Shown in pieces: positions 9,074 through 17,400 of a DNA stretch of 40,086 nucleotides. The notes beneath the pieces were generated by a model, which was not told where the DNA came from, searched no databases, and was given only the letters and a program-made list of their open reading frames with translations. Each line of letters starts with the position of its first letter. Position 1 is the first letter of the stretch. The DNA lies in NCBI GenBank assembly GCA_027366635.1, contig DAHXNE010000083.1:1-40086 (forward strand), written 5' to 3'. This DNA comes from Gammaproteobacteria bacterium (GTDB taxonomy: Bacteria; Pseudomonadota; Gammaproteobacteria; Steroidobacterales; Steroidobacteraceae). Position numbers and translations under genes: made by a program.

Positions 9074-9822
9074 CGCCACGCCCCGCAGAGATAAACGGCA
9101 ATCGCGGACAGCTGGATCGCAGCGCCGAAGCAGTCGCCGGTCACGCCGCCTATCCGTCGTCTGAAATAAAGACCGCTGGCAACGGTGGTGAGCACACAGG
9201 CCGTCCAGGGGCGCCAGCTGGCGGCGTGCAGACTCGTCACGGTAACGGCGGCGGCGATCACTGTTCCGATCGCGAGGCCCGTGGGTGAGACGGAACGGGC
9301 AAGCCGCGCACCCTGTCCGGCATACGCCCCACCCGGACGGGCGGAGGGCAGAAACCATGCAAGCGGGAGGACGCTCCAGCGCGAGAGCGTTTCGGCCGAG
9401 ACGAAGTAGGCGAGGGTATCTCGTACGGGTAACGCCGCAATGAACGCAATCCTCAGCAACAGAGACAGCGCGATCGCGATCGCGCCGTAACTGCCAATTC
9501 GGCTGTCGCGCATGATGGTGAGCACCCGATCGGTTGTCGCTCCGCCACCGAAGCCGTCGGCGCTGTCGGCGAGTCCGTCCTCGTGAAGGGCGCCGGTGAT
9601 CAGCACCAGAAACGCTACGGCTGCGGCGGCCGCGGCGATTGAGCGCAGATGCGGCCGCAGAGCCGCATCGATGCCCGCCGCTGCCAGCCCGAGTATTACC
9701 CCGACCAGGGGAAAGTAGGGCGCGGCCTCGGCCAGCGCGACCTCACCGAGCCAGCGCTGCGGCAGCGGAATGCGCGTGAGAAATTGAACCGCGCCGAGCA
9801 GTTCGCGGGTCAGACGCTTCAT
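9070..9822 (-). CDS. cobS: adenosylcobinamide-GDP ribazoletransferase (cobalamin synthase)
   Basis: A 250-aa polytopic inner-membrane protein. The signature is near the N terminus (LLGAVQFLTRIPLP) and in the Asp-rich loop (HEDGLADSADGFGGG), followed by RDSRIGSYGA and several hydrophobic helices. CobS joins adenosylcobinamide-GDP with alpha-ribazole (phosphate). Length is normal. The start overlaps the cobT stop and the stop overlaps the cobC start, each as ATGA. Confidence 0.95.
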   Translation of the reverse strand: MKRLTRELLGAVQFLTRIPLPQRWLGEVALAEAAPYFPLVGVILGLAAAGIDAALRPHLRSIAAAAAAVAFLVLITGALHEDGLADSADGFGGGATTDRVLTIMRDSRIGSYGAIAIALSLLLRIAFIAALPVRDTLAYFVSAETLSRWSVLPLAWFLPSARPGGAYAGQGARLARSVSPTGLAIGTVIAAAVTVTSLHAASWRPWTACVLTTVASGLYFRRRIGGVTGDCFGAAIQLSAIAVYLCGAWR

Positions 9823-10904
9823 GCGCTCGCTGCACTCACCCCTGCGGATGCGAACGTCGCCATCTCCGTCAGAATGTGCATGGCGGAGGCGATGACCGGC
9901 ATGGCAAGCACCGCGCCCGTTCCTTCGCCGAGGCGCATCTGCAGATCCAGAATGGGCGTGAGGCCGATGTGGCGCAGCAGATGAGCGTGCCCGGGCTCCG
10001 CAGAGCGGTGACCGGCAAGTAGAAAATCGCGCACGGCCGGGGCGAGCGCGACGGCCACCGCGGCGGCGGCCGTGGCAATGAAGCCGTCGACGACAATGAT
10101 TTGACGATGACGCGCGGCGCCAAGAAAAAAGCCGGTCATCGCCGCGATTTCGAGACCGCCCACGCAGCGCAGCGCCTCGAGCGGCGCGACGGTGTCGGTA
10201 CGCCACCGGGGTAGGTGCCTATCCAATGCCTCGCCGATCACCCGCTGCTTGCTCTGCCGTGCCGTCGAGCTGATGCCGGTTCCGGTGCCGGTTACCGCTT
10301 CGACCGGCTGGCGGGTGAGGGCGGCCGCGAGCGCGCTGGCCGCGGTGGTGTTGCCGATGCCCATCTCCCCGACCGCCACCAGGCGCGCGTTTCGGCTGTG
10401 AGCGTCATCGGCGGCCTCGACACCGACGTTCAGCGCCGCAGCCACTTCGCGGGCGGTCATGGCCGGCTCGACACGCAGATTGCGGCTGCCGCGACGTACC
10501 TTCCGCTGCCACAATGCGGCGTGAGCGGAGAACTCCGCATCGACGCCAACATCGACGATCGTCAGCCGCACGTCATGCAGTCGCGCGAGCACATTAATCG
10601 CCGCGCCACCGTGCAGAAAGTTCTCGACCATCTGCGCAGTCACGGCACTCGGATAGGCGCTCACCCCTTCCTGGGTCACGCCGTGATCGGCGGCGAACAC
10701 ATAGGCCGCCTTGCCCAGCGGAACCGCCCAATTGCCTTCCGCGATGGCATAGCACTGCGCGCCGATCGCTTCCAGTTGCCCGAGGCTGCCCGGCGGCTTG
10801 GTCAGCTGCTCGAGCCGCTGATCGGCCTCGTTGCGAAAGCGCGGCTGCACGGGCCGGATCTGCGCCAGTGTCTCCGACAGCGGCGGGAGAATGGTTTCGC
10901 TCAT
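9819..10904 (-). CDS. cobT: nicotinate-nucleotide:dimethylbenzimidazole phosphoribosyltransferase
   Basis: A 361-aa enzyme that transfers ribose phosphate from nicotinate mononucleotide to dimethylbenzimidazole, giving alpha-ribazole phosphate. Family features are LTKPPGSLGQLE near the N terminus, FAADHGVT, GEMGIGNTTAA, TGTGTGI and the catalytic-Glu motif MRLGEGTGA near the C terminus. The ATG at 10904 (MSETILPP) is chosen over an in-frame TTG two codons upstream; an AGAGG sequence lies about 10 nt before the ATG. The ATG overlaps the stop of the 49-codon ORF. BluB, which makes its base, is in the same operon. Confidence 0.95.
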   Translation of the reverse strand: MSETILPPLSETLAQIRPVQPRFRNEADQRLEQLTKPPGSLGQLEAIGAQCYAIAEGNWAVPLGKAAYVFAADHGVTQEGVSAYPSAVTAQMVENFLHGGAAINVLARLHDVRLTIVDVGVDAEFSAHAALWQRKVRRGSRNLRVEPAMTAREVAAALNVGVEAADDAHSRNARLVAVGEMGIGNTTAASALAAALTRQPVEAVTGTGTGISSTARQSKQRVIGEALDRHLPRWRTDTVAPLEALRCVGGLEIAAMTGFFLGAARHRQIIVVDGFIATAAAAVAVALAPAVRDFLLAGHRSAEPGHAHLLRHIGLTPILDLQMRLGEGTGAVLAMPVIASAMHILTEMATFASAGVSAASA

Positions 10905-11050
10905 GTCCAACAGACCTCTATGATGAATTGCATGGTGCCGGCGCGGCGGGCGTGCTCGGAGTGCGGTCGCGGTACGCCGCTGAATCTCGTCGGGATCGTC
11001 GCGATGATCCGATCACTGTTCATCCGCAGGCGCGCAGTCATCGACCTCAT
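10901..11050 (-). CDS. 49-codon ORF of unknown function between cobU and cobT
   Basis: A small open frame that fills the cobU-cobT gap exactly. Its ATG overlaps the cobU TGA (ATGA at 11050-11047) and its TGA overlaps the cobT ATG (ATGA at 10904-10901), the same coupling seen across this operon. By my count about 80% of its third codon positions are G or C, against about 49% and 57% at positions one and two, the pattern expected of a coding frame in this genome. The product is basic and rich in Arg, Pro and Thr, with no membrane segment or metal motif (it starts MRSMTARLRM and ends MQFIIEVCWT). I do not recognise it. It could be a functional microprotein or simply a coupling reading frame. Confidence 0.5.
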   Translation of the reverse strand: MRSMTARLRMNSDRIIATIPTRFSGVPRPHSEHARRAGTMQFIIEVCWT

Positions 11051-11568
11051 TGCGGCGGTCCCTTGAGCTCGAGCGGCAGCCCGGCGACCGTGAGCGTGAC
11101 GCGATCACAGAGTGCGGCCAGCGTCTGGTGTAGTCCGCCGCTCGCGTCGAGGAACCGGCGCGACAGCTCGCCAAGCGGCACGACTCCCAGGCCGGTCTCG
11201 TTGGCAACGAGGATGAGCGTTCCGCTGAGTTCTGCCACAGCGGCGCAGAGACTGCGCCGCTCCTCGTCGAGCCGCGCGGGCTTGACGCACAACAGGTTGG
11301 TGAGCCAGAGCGTCAGGCACTCGACCAGCAGGCACCGCTCGGGCGACGCATTGGCGAGCAGCACGCTGCCGAGCGCGAACGGCTCTTCGATCGTGATCCA
11401 CTCCGGCGGGCGGCGCGCCCGGTGTTGCCGAATCCGCGCATCCATCTCGACATCGCCGACGTTGATCGCGGTGGCGACATAGACCACCTGACGGGCGCTT
11501 GCGCGGGCGCGCTGCTCCGCGAGCCGGCTCTTGCCCGAGCGCACCCCGCCGAGGATCAGTTGCTTCAT
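11047..11568 (-). CDS. cobU: adenosylcobinamide kinase / adenosylcobinamide-phosphate guanylyltransferase
   Basis: A 173-aa bifunctional enzyme that phosphorylates adenosylcobinamide and attaches GMP, giving adenosylcobinamide-GDP for CobS. The P-loop GGVRSGKS is at residues 7-14. VVYVATA, the RR-P-W-I region, ECLTLWLTNLL and ANETGLGVVP follow as in the family. The ATG at 11568 places the P-loop at the normal distance. It lies 23 nt after the cobQ stop, one of the few non-overlapping junctions of the operon. Confidence 0.95.
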   Translation of the reverse strand: MKQLILGGVRSGKSRLAEQRARASARQVVYVATAINVGDVEMDARIRQHRARRPPEWITIEEPFALGSVLLANASPERCLLVECLTLWLTNLLCVKPARLDEERRSLCAAVAELSGTLILVANETGLGVVPLGELSRRFLDASGGLHQTLAALCDRVTLTVAGLPLELKGPPQ

Positions 11569-11591
11569 CGCATGATGGCCCTTTGCGCTGG

Positions 11592-13070
11592 TCACCGTGC
11601 TGCGGCCGCCGGTGCGATGCCGCCGAGCAACTGTGTCAAGCGCAAGGAACTCTCCACGGTATCCGCCAGGTGATCGAGCGAGCGCTCGCGTCGCTGGCGA
11701 TGATCGAGCGGAATGGGAGTCGCGAGTCCGGCCCAGGCAAGCAGTGCGCCGCACGCGGTCGGCTCTTCGAACAAACCATGCACGTAGGTACCCAGTACCT
11801 GCCCGTCCAGTGAAATCGCCCCGTCCGTTCGCCCGTCCTCGAGCGCGATCAGCGGGCGGGTGAGCGCTGTACCGTTACTACGGCCCATGTGAATTTCGTA
11901 GCCGCTGACCGGGGCGGAACTGAGTGTCAGGCGGCCGCTGACGTTGCGCAGCTCCTTGTTTCTGTCCAGTGTGGTGTGCAGCGCAAGCCAGCCGAGGCCC
12001 GGGCGGGTCCCCGCCGATCCCTCGATCCCGTGCGGGTCGGCGATCGTCTCGCCGAGCATCTGGAAGCCGCCGCAGATACCGATCAGCCGGCCGCCATAGC
12101 GCAGGTGTCGTGCCAATTGGTCGTCCCAGCCGTGCTCGCGCAACCAGGCCAGATCGGCGCACACTGACTTAGAGCCGGGCAGGATGATGAGATCGGCGCC
12201 CGGCAAGTCGTGTGGGTCGACGGTGAAGCGGAAGTCGATCTGCGGGTGCCGGCGCAGTGGGTCGAAATCGGTGTGGTTGGAGATGCGTGGCGTGACCGGC
12301 ACGACCACACGTAGTTGTGCAGGTTGCGCCGCGGGTGGGTCCGGCTCGCGGCGGATGCCGTCCTCGGCGTCCAGGTGCAGGTTCTCGAGGTACGGCAGCA
12401 CGCCGAATACGGGCTTGCCCGTGTGCGTCTCGAGCCATTCGAGGCCGGGATCGAGCAGTGCCCGATCGCCACGGAAGCGATTGATCACGAAGCCGGTGAC
12501 GCGCGCGCGCTCGGACTCGCTGAGCAGCGCCAGAGTGCCGACCAGGTGTGCAAATACCCCGCCGCGGTCGATGTCCGCAATCAGCACCACGGGGCAGTCG
12601 ATGGCCTCCGCGAATCCCATGTTGGCGATATCATTGGCGCGCAGGTTGATCTCGGCCGCAGAGCCCGCGCCCTCGACGAGGATCAGCTCGTAGGCGCACG
12701 CCAAGCGGTGGTAGGAATCGAGTACCGCCCGGCGCGCGATCCGCTTGTACTCGTGGTAGCCGGCTGCATCGAGCGCACCGATCGGGCGGCCCTGAACGAT
12801 CACCTGTGCGCCACGGTCGCTTTGCGGCTTCAGCAGTACCGGATTCATGTCCGCCGTCGGGGCAATGCCCGCCGCCTGCGCCTGCAGCGCCTGGGCGCGG
12901 CCAATCTCGCCTCCATCGCTTGCGACCGCGCTGTTCAGTGACATGTTCTGCGGCTTGAAGGGTGCGACGCGCACGCCCCAGCGGTGCAGCACTCGGCACA
13001 GGCCCGCGACCAGCGTGCTCTTGCCCGCATCGGAGCTCGTACCCTGAATCATGAGTGCTCGCCCGGTCAT
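11592..13070 (-). CDS. cobQ: cobyric acid synthase (glutamine-hydrolysing)
   Basis: A 492-aa amidotransferase (CobQ, also called CbiP). The N-terminal ATP-binding domain opens with [14 protein letters not shown], followed by [12 protein letters not shown]. The C-terminal glutaminase domain carries the nucleophile Cys333 in [10 protein letters not shown] and a His in GTYVHGLFE. It amidates four side chains of adenosylcobyrinic acid a,c-diamide to give cobyric acid. Its start overlaps the cobD stop as ATGA. Its presence beside a ruined cobB-like gene is notable: its normal substrate comes from CobB, so intact cobB must be elsewhere, or CobQ acts on imported intermediates. Confidence 0.95.
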   Translation of the reverse strand: MTGRALMIQGTSSDAGKSTLVAGLCRVLHRWGVRVAPFKPQNMSLNSAVASDGGEIGRAQALQAQAAGIAPTADMNPVLLKPQSDRGAQVIVQGRPIGALDAAGYHEYKRIARRAVLDSYHRLACAYELILVEGAGSAAEINLRANDIANMGFAEAIDCPVVLIADIDRGGVFAHLVGTLALLSESERARVTGFVINRFRGDRALLDPGLEWLETHTGKPVFGVLPYLENLHLDAEDGIRREPDPPAAQPAQLRVVVPVTPRISNHTDFDPLRRHPQIDFRFTVDPHDLPGADLIILPGSKSVCADLAWLREHGWDDQLARHLRYGGRLIGICGGFQMLGETIADPHGIEGSAGTRPGLGWLALHTTLDRNKELRNVSGRLTLSSAPVSGYEIHMGRSNGTALTRPLIALEDGRTDGAISLDGQVLGTYVHGLFEEPTACGALLAWAGLATPIPLDHRQRRERSLDHLADTVESSLRLTQLLGGIAPAAAAR

Positions 13071-14059
13071 GAGCGAAGGTTCCGATACGCCACGAGGGCG
13101 TGTTCGAGGCGCTCCCACTCGGCATCGTGACCGAGAAGGCCAAAGCGCACGCCGCTCGGGGCGTCGAACAGGCGGGTGAGGATGCCGGTACGCGCCAGCG
13201 TCTCGTGGATGGCGGCCGCCGCAGTGGTGGGTACCCATTGAAACAGGCTGCAGCCGCCTGCGGGGGCCAATCCGCAGCGCCGCAGCAGCGAGCTGAGGCG
13301 CGCGCATTGCGCGTCAAGTCGCGCGCGCATCGCGATCTGCCAGGGCTGGTCCGCGAGCGCGTGCTGCGCGACGAAGCGGGCGGGACCGGCGATGGTCCAG
13401 GGTCCCAACCGTTCCCCGAGCGCATCGAGGAACTCCTGGGCAGCCAGCACGAAGCCAACTCGCGCACCGGCGAGCCCGAAGAACTTGCCGACTGAACGCA
13501 GCGCGATGAGCCCCTCACGGGCGGTGCATGCGACAATGCTGTCGGACGGATCCGCATCGGCAAAGGCTTCGTCGACGATTAGCCAGCCGCCATGGGCGGC
13601 GAGGCGCGCGTGCCACTCGAGCAGCTGATCGCGCGTCATCCGCTCTCCGGTCGGGTTGTTCGGATTGACGAGTACCAGCACATCGAGCGAGTCGATAGCC
13701 GATGGGCAGTCGGCGAGCCCGAGTGGCGCGACCACGTGTCCCGCCTCGCGCCAGCGCAAGGCGTGTTCGGCGTAACTCGGTACGAGCACGCCCACCGTCC
13801 CGGGCGCGCGCAGCCGCGGCAGATGCATGATTGCGGCCTGCGAGCCGGCAACCGGCAGGACGTGAGGCACGCCAAAATAGCGCTGGGCGGCCTCGAGCAG
13901 CCCGTCATCGTCTTCTGGCAGACGGGTCCAGGCCGAGCGGGGCACATCGATGCCGCACCAAGACATCGGGTTGACCCCGGTCGACACGTCCAGCCACTGC
14001 TCGAGCGCGATGCCATAGCGCTGCGCCGCGCGCCGCAGGTTGCCGCCATGCTCAAGCAT
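13067..14059 (-). CDS. cobD: threonine-phosphate decarboxylase (PLP-dependent)
   Basis: A 330-aa class I aminotransferase-fold enzyme that decarboxylates L-threonine-O-3-phosphate to (R)-1-amino-2-propanol phosphate, the linker of the nucleotide loop. HGGNLRRAA near the N terminus, NPNNPTG (residues 132-138), IVDEAF and the PLP lysine in [10 protein letters not shown] (Lys192) with Arg200 match CobD. Its substrate would come from PduX. It overlaps cbiB by 8 nt and cobQ by 4 nt. It is called cobC in Pseudomonas nomenclature. Confidence 0.93.
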   Translation of the reverse strand: MLEHGGNLRRAAQRYGIALEQWLDVSTGVNPMSWCGIDVPRSAWTRLPEDDDGLLEAAQRYFGVPHVLPVAGSQAAIMHLPRLRAPGTVGVLVPSYAEHALRWREAGHVVAPLGLADCPSAIDSLDVLVLVNPNNPTGERMTRDQLLEWHARLAAHGGWLIVDEAFADADPSDSIVACTAREGLIALRSVGKFFGLAGARVGFVLAAQEFLDALGERLGPWTIAGPARFVAQHALADQPWQIAMRARLDAQCARLSSLLRRCGLAPAGGCSLFQWVPTTAAAAIHETLARTGILTRLFDAPSGVRFGLLGHDAEWERLEHALVAYRNLRS

Positions 14060-14996
14060 TGAGCGACGACCTGAGTAGCGCGAGCAGTACAGCGACGCCG
14101 ATCCACACCAGCAATGCGCGCATGACGAGTCGTCGAGCGCGGGAGATATCGCCGATATCGGCCGGCCGACCCTCGCCCAGGGCGGCGCGTTCGTGCCAGT
14201 GTCCGTGATAGAACGCCCCACCGCCCACGCGGACCTGCAATGCGCCGGCGCCGGCGGCCATCACAGGTCCGGCGTTGGGACTGTCCCATGCGGGCGCCTG
14301 CAGCCGCCAGCAGCGCAGAGCGACCGCGGCGCGACCTACCATCGCATAGCTGAGCGCGGTCAGGCGAGCGGGCAGGAAATTCATCAGGTCATCGAGGCGG
14401 GCCGCCGCCCACCCGAACCGACGATAGCGGTCGGTCCTGTACCCCCACATCGCATCGAGCGTATTGATGAGCCGGTAGGCCAATGCCCCGGGGGCTCCGG
14501 CCAGCAGGAACCAGAACAGTGCTCCGAACAGCGCATCGTTGCCGTTCTCGAGCACCGACTCTACGGTCGCGCCAGCAATCCGGTGGACATCCATGTCCGC
14601 GGTATCCCGGCTCACGATTGCGCCGACGCGGCGACGGGCGTCGGATAGATCGCCGCGTCGCAGCGCACGCTCCACTGCGGTGGCATGCTCCTGCAGGCTC
14701 CGGTGGCCGATGACCAGATAGAGGAAGCCGATGGCGAGCAGTGGCGCGCTGTGGGTGTAGCGATCGAGTGCCCATAGCGCGAACACAGCGGGTGCCACGG
14801 CCGCCAGCACTGCAATCACACCGGCGAGATAACTGCGCGCTGCCGCATTTGCAGCGGCGCCGCCGATGGCGCTGGGATTCAGCCAGTTGTCCAGACGTTG
14901 CGCGAGCACGCCAAAACCAACGAGTGGATGCCAGCGACGAGGCTCACCAAGCAGGCCATCGAGCAGCACCGCGGCGATGATCTCGAGGATTGTCAT
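14052..14996 (-). CDS. cbiB: adenosylcobinamide-phosphate synthase
   Basis: A 314-aa inner-membrane protein that joins cobyric acid to the aminopropanol arm. Family blocks include LLDGLLGEPRRWHPLVGFG at the N terminus, VGAIVSRDTADMD, ESVLENGNDALFGALFWF, NTLDAMWGYR and the C-terminal SPNAGPVMAAGAGALQV. Several hydrophobic helices are evident. Its start overlaps the btuF-like stop as ATGA and its stop overlaps cobD. It is called cobD in Pseudomonas nomenclature. Confidence 0.95.
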   Translation of the reverse strand: MTILEIIAAVLLDGLLGEPRRWHPLVGFGVLAQRLDNWLNPSAIGGAAANAAARSYLAGVIAVLAAVAPAVFALWALDRYTHSAPLLAIGFLYLVIGHRSLQEHATAVERALRRGDLSDARRRVGAIVSRDTADMDVHRIAGATVESVLENGNDALFGALFWFLLAGAPGALAYRLINTLDAMWGYRTDRYRRFGWAAARLDDLMNFLPARLTALSYAMVGRAAVALRCWRLQAPAWDSPNAGPVMAAGAGALQVRVGGGAFYHGHWHERAALGEGRPADIGDISRARRLVMRALLVWIGVAVLLALLRSSLNA

Positions 14997-15865
14997 GGTG
15001 AGTCGGGGCGCCCAGGGGAGTCGGTCGAAGCAGCGAGATTCACCTCCGTCATCGCCGCTCCCGGGTGGGCTATCGCCTGGGCGCACCGCGCGATGATCTC
15101 GCGTAACTGACGGAGCCCATCGCTGAGGGCGGCGGGGCCGGGCTGGAGGATGTCGCAGGACTTGATCTCGAACAGCCGCCCGTGGCGTACTGCCGCGATG
15201 TCCTGCCAGCCGGCGCGCTCGAGCACTTGGCGGCGATTGAATTTTTTGCCGCACCAAGAGGCGATCAGCACGTCTGGCGCGCGTCGGACCACCTCGAGCG
15301 GGTCGGCGATGACGCGCTCCTTGGCGCCCGGTCGCGCGGAGAGGTCCGGAAAACAGTCTACGCCGCCGGCGATCCCGATCAGTTCGGCCGTCCAACGTAT
15401 GCCGCTGATCAGCGGGTCGTTCCATTCCTCGAAATACACGCGCGGTCGGCACGGTAGCGCGAGCGCGGCGCGCCGCGCCGCCTCGAGTCCGTCGCGCAAC
15501 GTCTCGATCAGCGCCTGCGCCCGCTCTGGCGCTGCGACCATTCGACCGAGCATGTCAATAAAATCAAGAATCTCCTCGACGCTGCGCTGATTGAAAATGT
15601 GTACTTCGAGCCCATTGCGGACGAGTTCGGCGGCGATGTCGGCTTGCAGATTGGAGAATCCGAGCACGAGGTCCGGCTCAAGCGCGACGATCCGCTCGAT
15701 CTTTGCGCTCGTGAATCCGGAGATCTTGAGCTTTTCTCGGCGCGCTCGCGGCGGCCGCACCGTGAATCCGGAGATGCCGACGATGCGGTCCTCCTCACCC
15801 AGAAGGTAAAGTGTTTCCGTGGTCTCGGCGCTGAGGCAGACGATGCGGCGCGGCCCAAGGCTCAT
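14993..15865 (-). CDS. BtuF-like cobalamin-binding protein without a visible signal peptide
   Basis: A 290-aa protein of the periplasmic-binding (BtuF/FecB-like) fold: RIVCLSAETTETLYLLGEED at the start, then GISGFT, ERIVALEPDLVLGFS, and a C-terminal domain with RVYFEEWNDPLISG and LIASWCGKKFN. From the ATG at 15865, which overlaps the bluB stop as ATGA, the protein starts MSLGPRRIVCLS with no signal peptide; the longer upstream frame is Arg-rich and runs through bluB. Similar leaderless proteins are, to my knowledge, found in other proteobacterial B12 clusters. No btuCD ABC genes are nearby. It may bind corrinoid in the cytoplasm or be exported in an unusual way. Confidence 0.8.
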   Translation of the reverse strand: MSLGPRRIVCLSAETTETLYLLGEEDRIVGISGFTVRPPRARREKLKISGFTSAKIERIVALEPDLVLGFSNLQADIAAELVRNGLEVHIFNQRSVEEILDFIDMLGRMVAAPERAQALIETLRDGLEAARRAALALPCRPRVYFEEWNDPLISGIRWTAELIGIAGGVDCFPDLSARPGAKERVIADPLEVVRRAPDVLIASWCGKKFNRRQVLERAGWQDIAAVRHGRLFEIKSCDILQPGPAALSDGLRQLREIIARCAQAIAHPGAAMTEVNLAASTDSPGRPDSP

Positions 15866-16521
15866 TCGGCGACCTCTGGCCAGCGATTCTCGTACAACAT
15901 GTCGGTCAGTGGCCGGGGTTGCCGCCAGCGCTCGAGCGCGAGGCGCGGCGCCGGATCGAATGCCTGCACGTGGCCGAGGCACAGCACCGCAATCGGTCGC
16001 GCGTTCGGCGGAAAGCGCAGCAGGGTGGCGAGTGCCCGCGGCTCAAACATCGAGACCCAACCCAGGCCCAGTCCTTCCGCGCGGGCGGCGAGCCAGAGGT
16101 TTTCAATGGCACAGGCGACGGATGCGAAGTCCATGTCCGGGAGCGTCCGCCGGCCGAAGATCTCATTTGCGCCACCATCCACCAAGGCGCCAACCAGCAA
16201 CTCTGCGCAATCGAGAATCCCCTCGACCTTCAGCCGCAGGAATTCGTCACGACGCTCGCCGAGCGCATCGGCTGTGCGCGCGCGCTCCTGTTGCACGAGA
16301 GCGTGGATCGCGACGCGCATGTGGGGATCGGTGATGCGCAGGAACCGCCATGGCTGGGACAGCCCGACACTGGGGGCGGCATGGGCGCTCTCTAGGATGC
16401 GCCCGAGTGTCTCAGGCTCGATGGGTGAACGCACGAAGCTGCGTACATCGCGGCGCTCGCGAATTACACGGTAAATCGCCGCGCGGTCCGCCTCGTCGTA
16501 GCGGTGGCTGGAGTGGCTCAA
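15862..16521 (-). CDS. bluB: 5,6-dimethylbenzimidazole synthase
   Basis: A 219-aa nitroreductase-fold flavoenzyme that breaks FMNH2 with oxygen to give the lower ligand DMB. The RRDVRSF motif (23-29), PSVGLSQPWRF (50-60), the DMDFASVACAIENLWLAAR helix and GLGWVSMFEP are characteristic of BluB. The start appears to be TTG at 16521, because an in-frame TAG lies two codons upstream and no ATG or GTG follows near the N terminus. A weak start may limit its expression. The product feeds CobT. Confidence 0.92.
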   Translation of the reverse strand: MSHSSHRYDEADRAAIYRVIRERRDVRSFVRSPIEPETLGRILESAHAAPSVGLSQPWRFLRITDPHMRVAIHALVQQERARTADALGERRDEFLRLKVEGILDCAELLVGALVDGGANEIFGRRTLPDMDFASVACAIENLWLAARAEGLGLGWVSMFEPRALATLLRFPPNARPIAVLCLGHVQAFDPAPRLALERWRQPRPLTDMLYENRWPEVAE

Positions 16522-16524
16522 GGC

Positions 16525-16722
16525 CTAACCCGGGCCGCGGCGGCCCGCGGGTTCGCGGGAAAGTCGCGCTGAATGTTGCTGGCGGTCACAGTGCCGGGGC
16601 GGATTGCGGCTGCGCCTCCGCGGGCGCGCAGCCTCTCGGGCGAGCGCCGTCGCCGCGATGGCCTTGCCCTGTCGCGGCGCTGTGGCCGAGAGCAGGATCG
16701 CTGATGCTTGAGCGCTCCTCAT
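16525..16722 (-). pseudogene. possible cobB/cbiA (cobyrinate a,c-diamide synthase) N-terminal remnant
   Basis: A 65-codon frame between btuR and bluB. It begins MRSAQASAILLSATAPRQGK, which resembles the N terminus of CobB/CbiA, where a hydrophobic strand leads into a P-loop of the type SGQGKTTVTAALA; here the P-loop is degenerate (PRQGKAIAATALA). After about 30 residues similarity ends in Arg/Pro-rich sequence. CobB is over 400 residues, so at most a stub survives. CobB genes often adjoin btuR and bluB, which fits. The match is short and made by eye. Confidence 0.45.
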
Positions 16723-16737
16723 GGGTCGCCGCCCGGC

Positions 16738-17367
16738 TTAGAGCTCGACCCCCGGCTGTGCGCCGATGCCGGCGTCAAAGGCGTGTTTCACGATGCGCAT
16801 GTCAGTCACGGTGTCGGCCAGTTCGATTAGCTTGGCGGGCGCTCCGCGCCCGGTGATGACGACGTGTTGCATATTTGGTCGGTTGCGCAAGGCATCGAGC
16901 ACGGTATCGACCTCGATATAGCGGTAGCGCAACGCAATGTTGAGCTCATCGAGCACCACGAGGGCCAGAGCGGGATCGCGCAGCATTGCGGCCGCGACTT
17001 CCCAGGCGGCCACCGCTGCCCGCACATCACGTTCGCGGTCCTGGGTCTCCCAGGTAAAACCCTCGCCCATGGCGTGAAAGCTCACCTGTGGGATGCGCCG
17101 AAAGAAGCTCGCTTCGCCGGTCAGGTACTTGCCTTTGATGAACTGCACCACGCCGACTTGCATGCCGTGCCCGAGCGCCCGGGCGACCATGCCGAAGGCG
17201 GAGGAACTCTTTCCCTTGCCGTTGCCTGTGAGCACGAGCAGTACGCCGCGCCGTTGCGATGCCGCGGCGATGCGCCCGTCCACCACCGCCTTCCTGCGTT
17301 GCATCCGTTCGCGATGGCGCTGGGCCGCGCAGTCGCCGGGGGCGGGTGTAATTTCGTTGGCCGGCAT
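16738..17367 (-). CDS. btuR: cob(I)yrinic acid a,c-diamide / cob(I)alamin adenosyltransferase (CobA/BtuR type)
   Basis: A 209-aa enzyme that transfers the adenosyl group of ATP to the reduced cobalt. The P-loop GNGKGKSSSAFG (around residues 48-59), VQFIKGKY, WETQDRERD, VVLDELNIALRY and VITGRGAP match the BtuR/CobO/CobA family. Length is usual. It begins 33 nt after btuM, so it is probably co-transcribed from the riboswitch-controlled promoter. It serves both salvage and synthesis. It is often named cobO in Pseudomonas-type clusters. Confidence 0.95.
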   Translation of the reverse strand: MPANEITPAPGDCAAQRHRERMQRRKAVVDGRIAAASQRRGVLLVLTGNGKGKSSSAFGMVARALGHGMQVGVVQFIKGKYLTGEASFFRRIPQVSFHAMGEGFTWETQDRERDVRAAVAAWEVAAAMLRDPALALVVLDELNIALRYRYIEVDTVLDALRNRPNMQHVVITGRGAPAKLIELADTVTDMRIVKHAFDAGIGAQPGVEL

Positions 17368-17400
17368 GACGGTGCTCTCGAGCCCGACTATGGGCCACCG

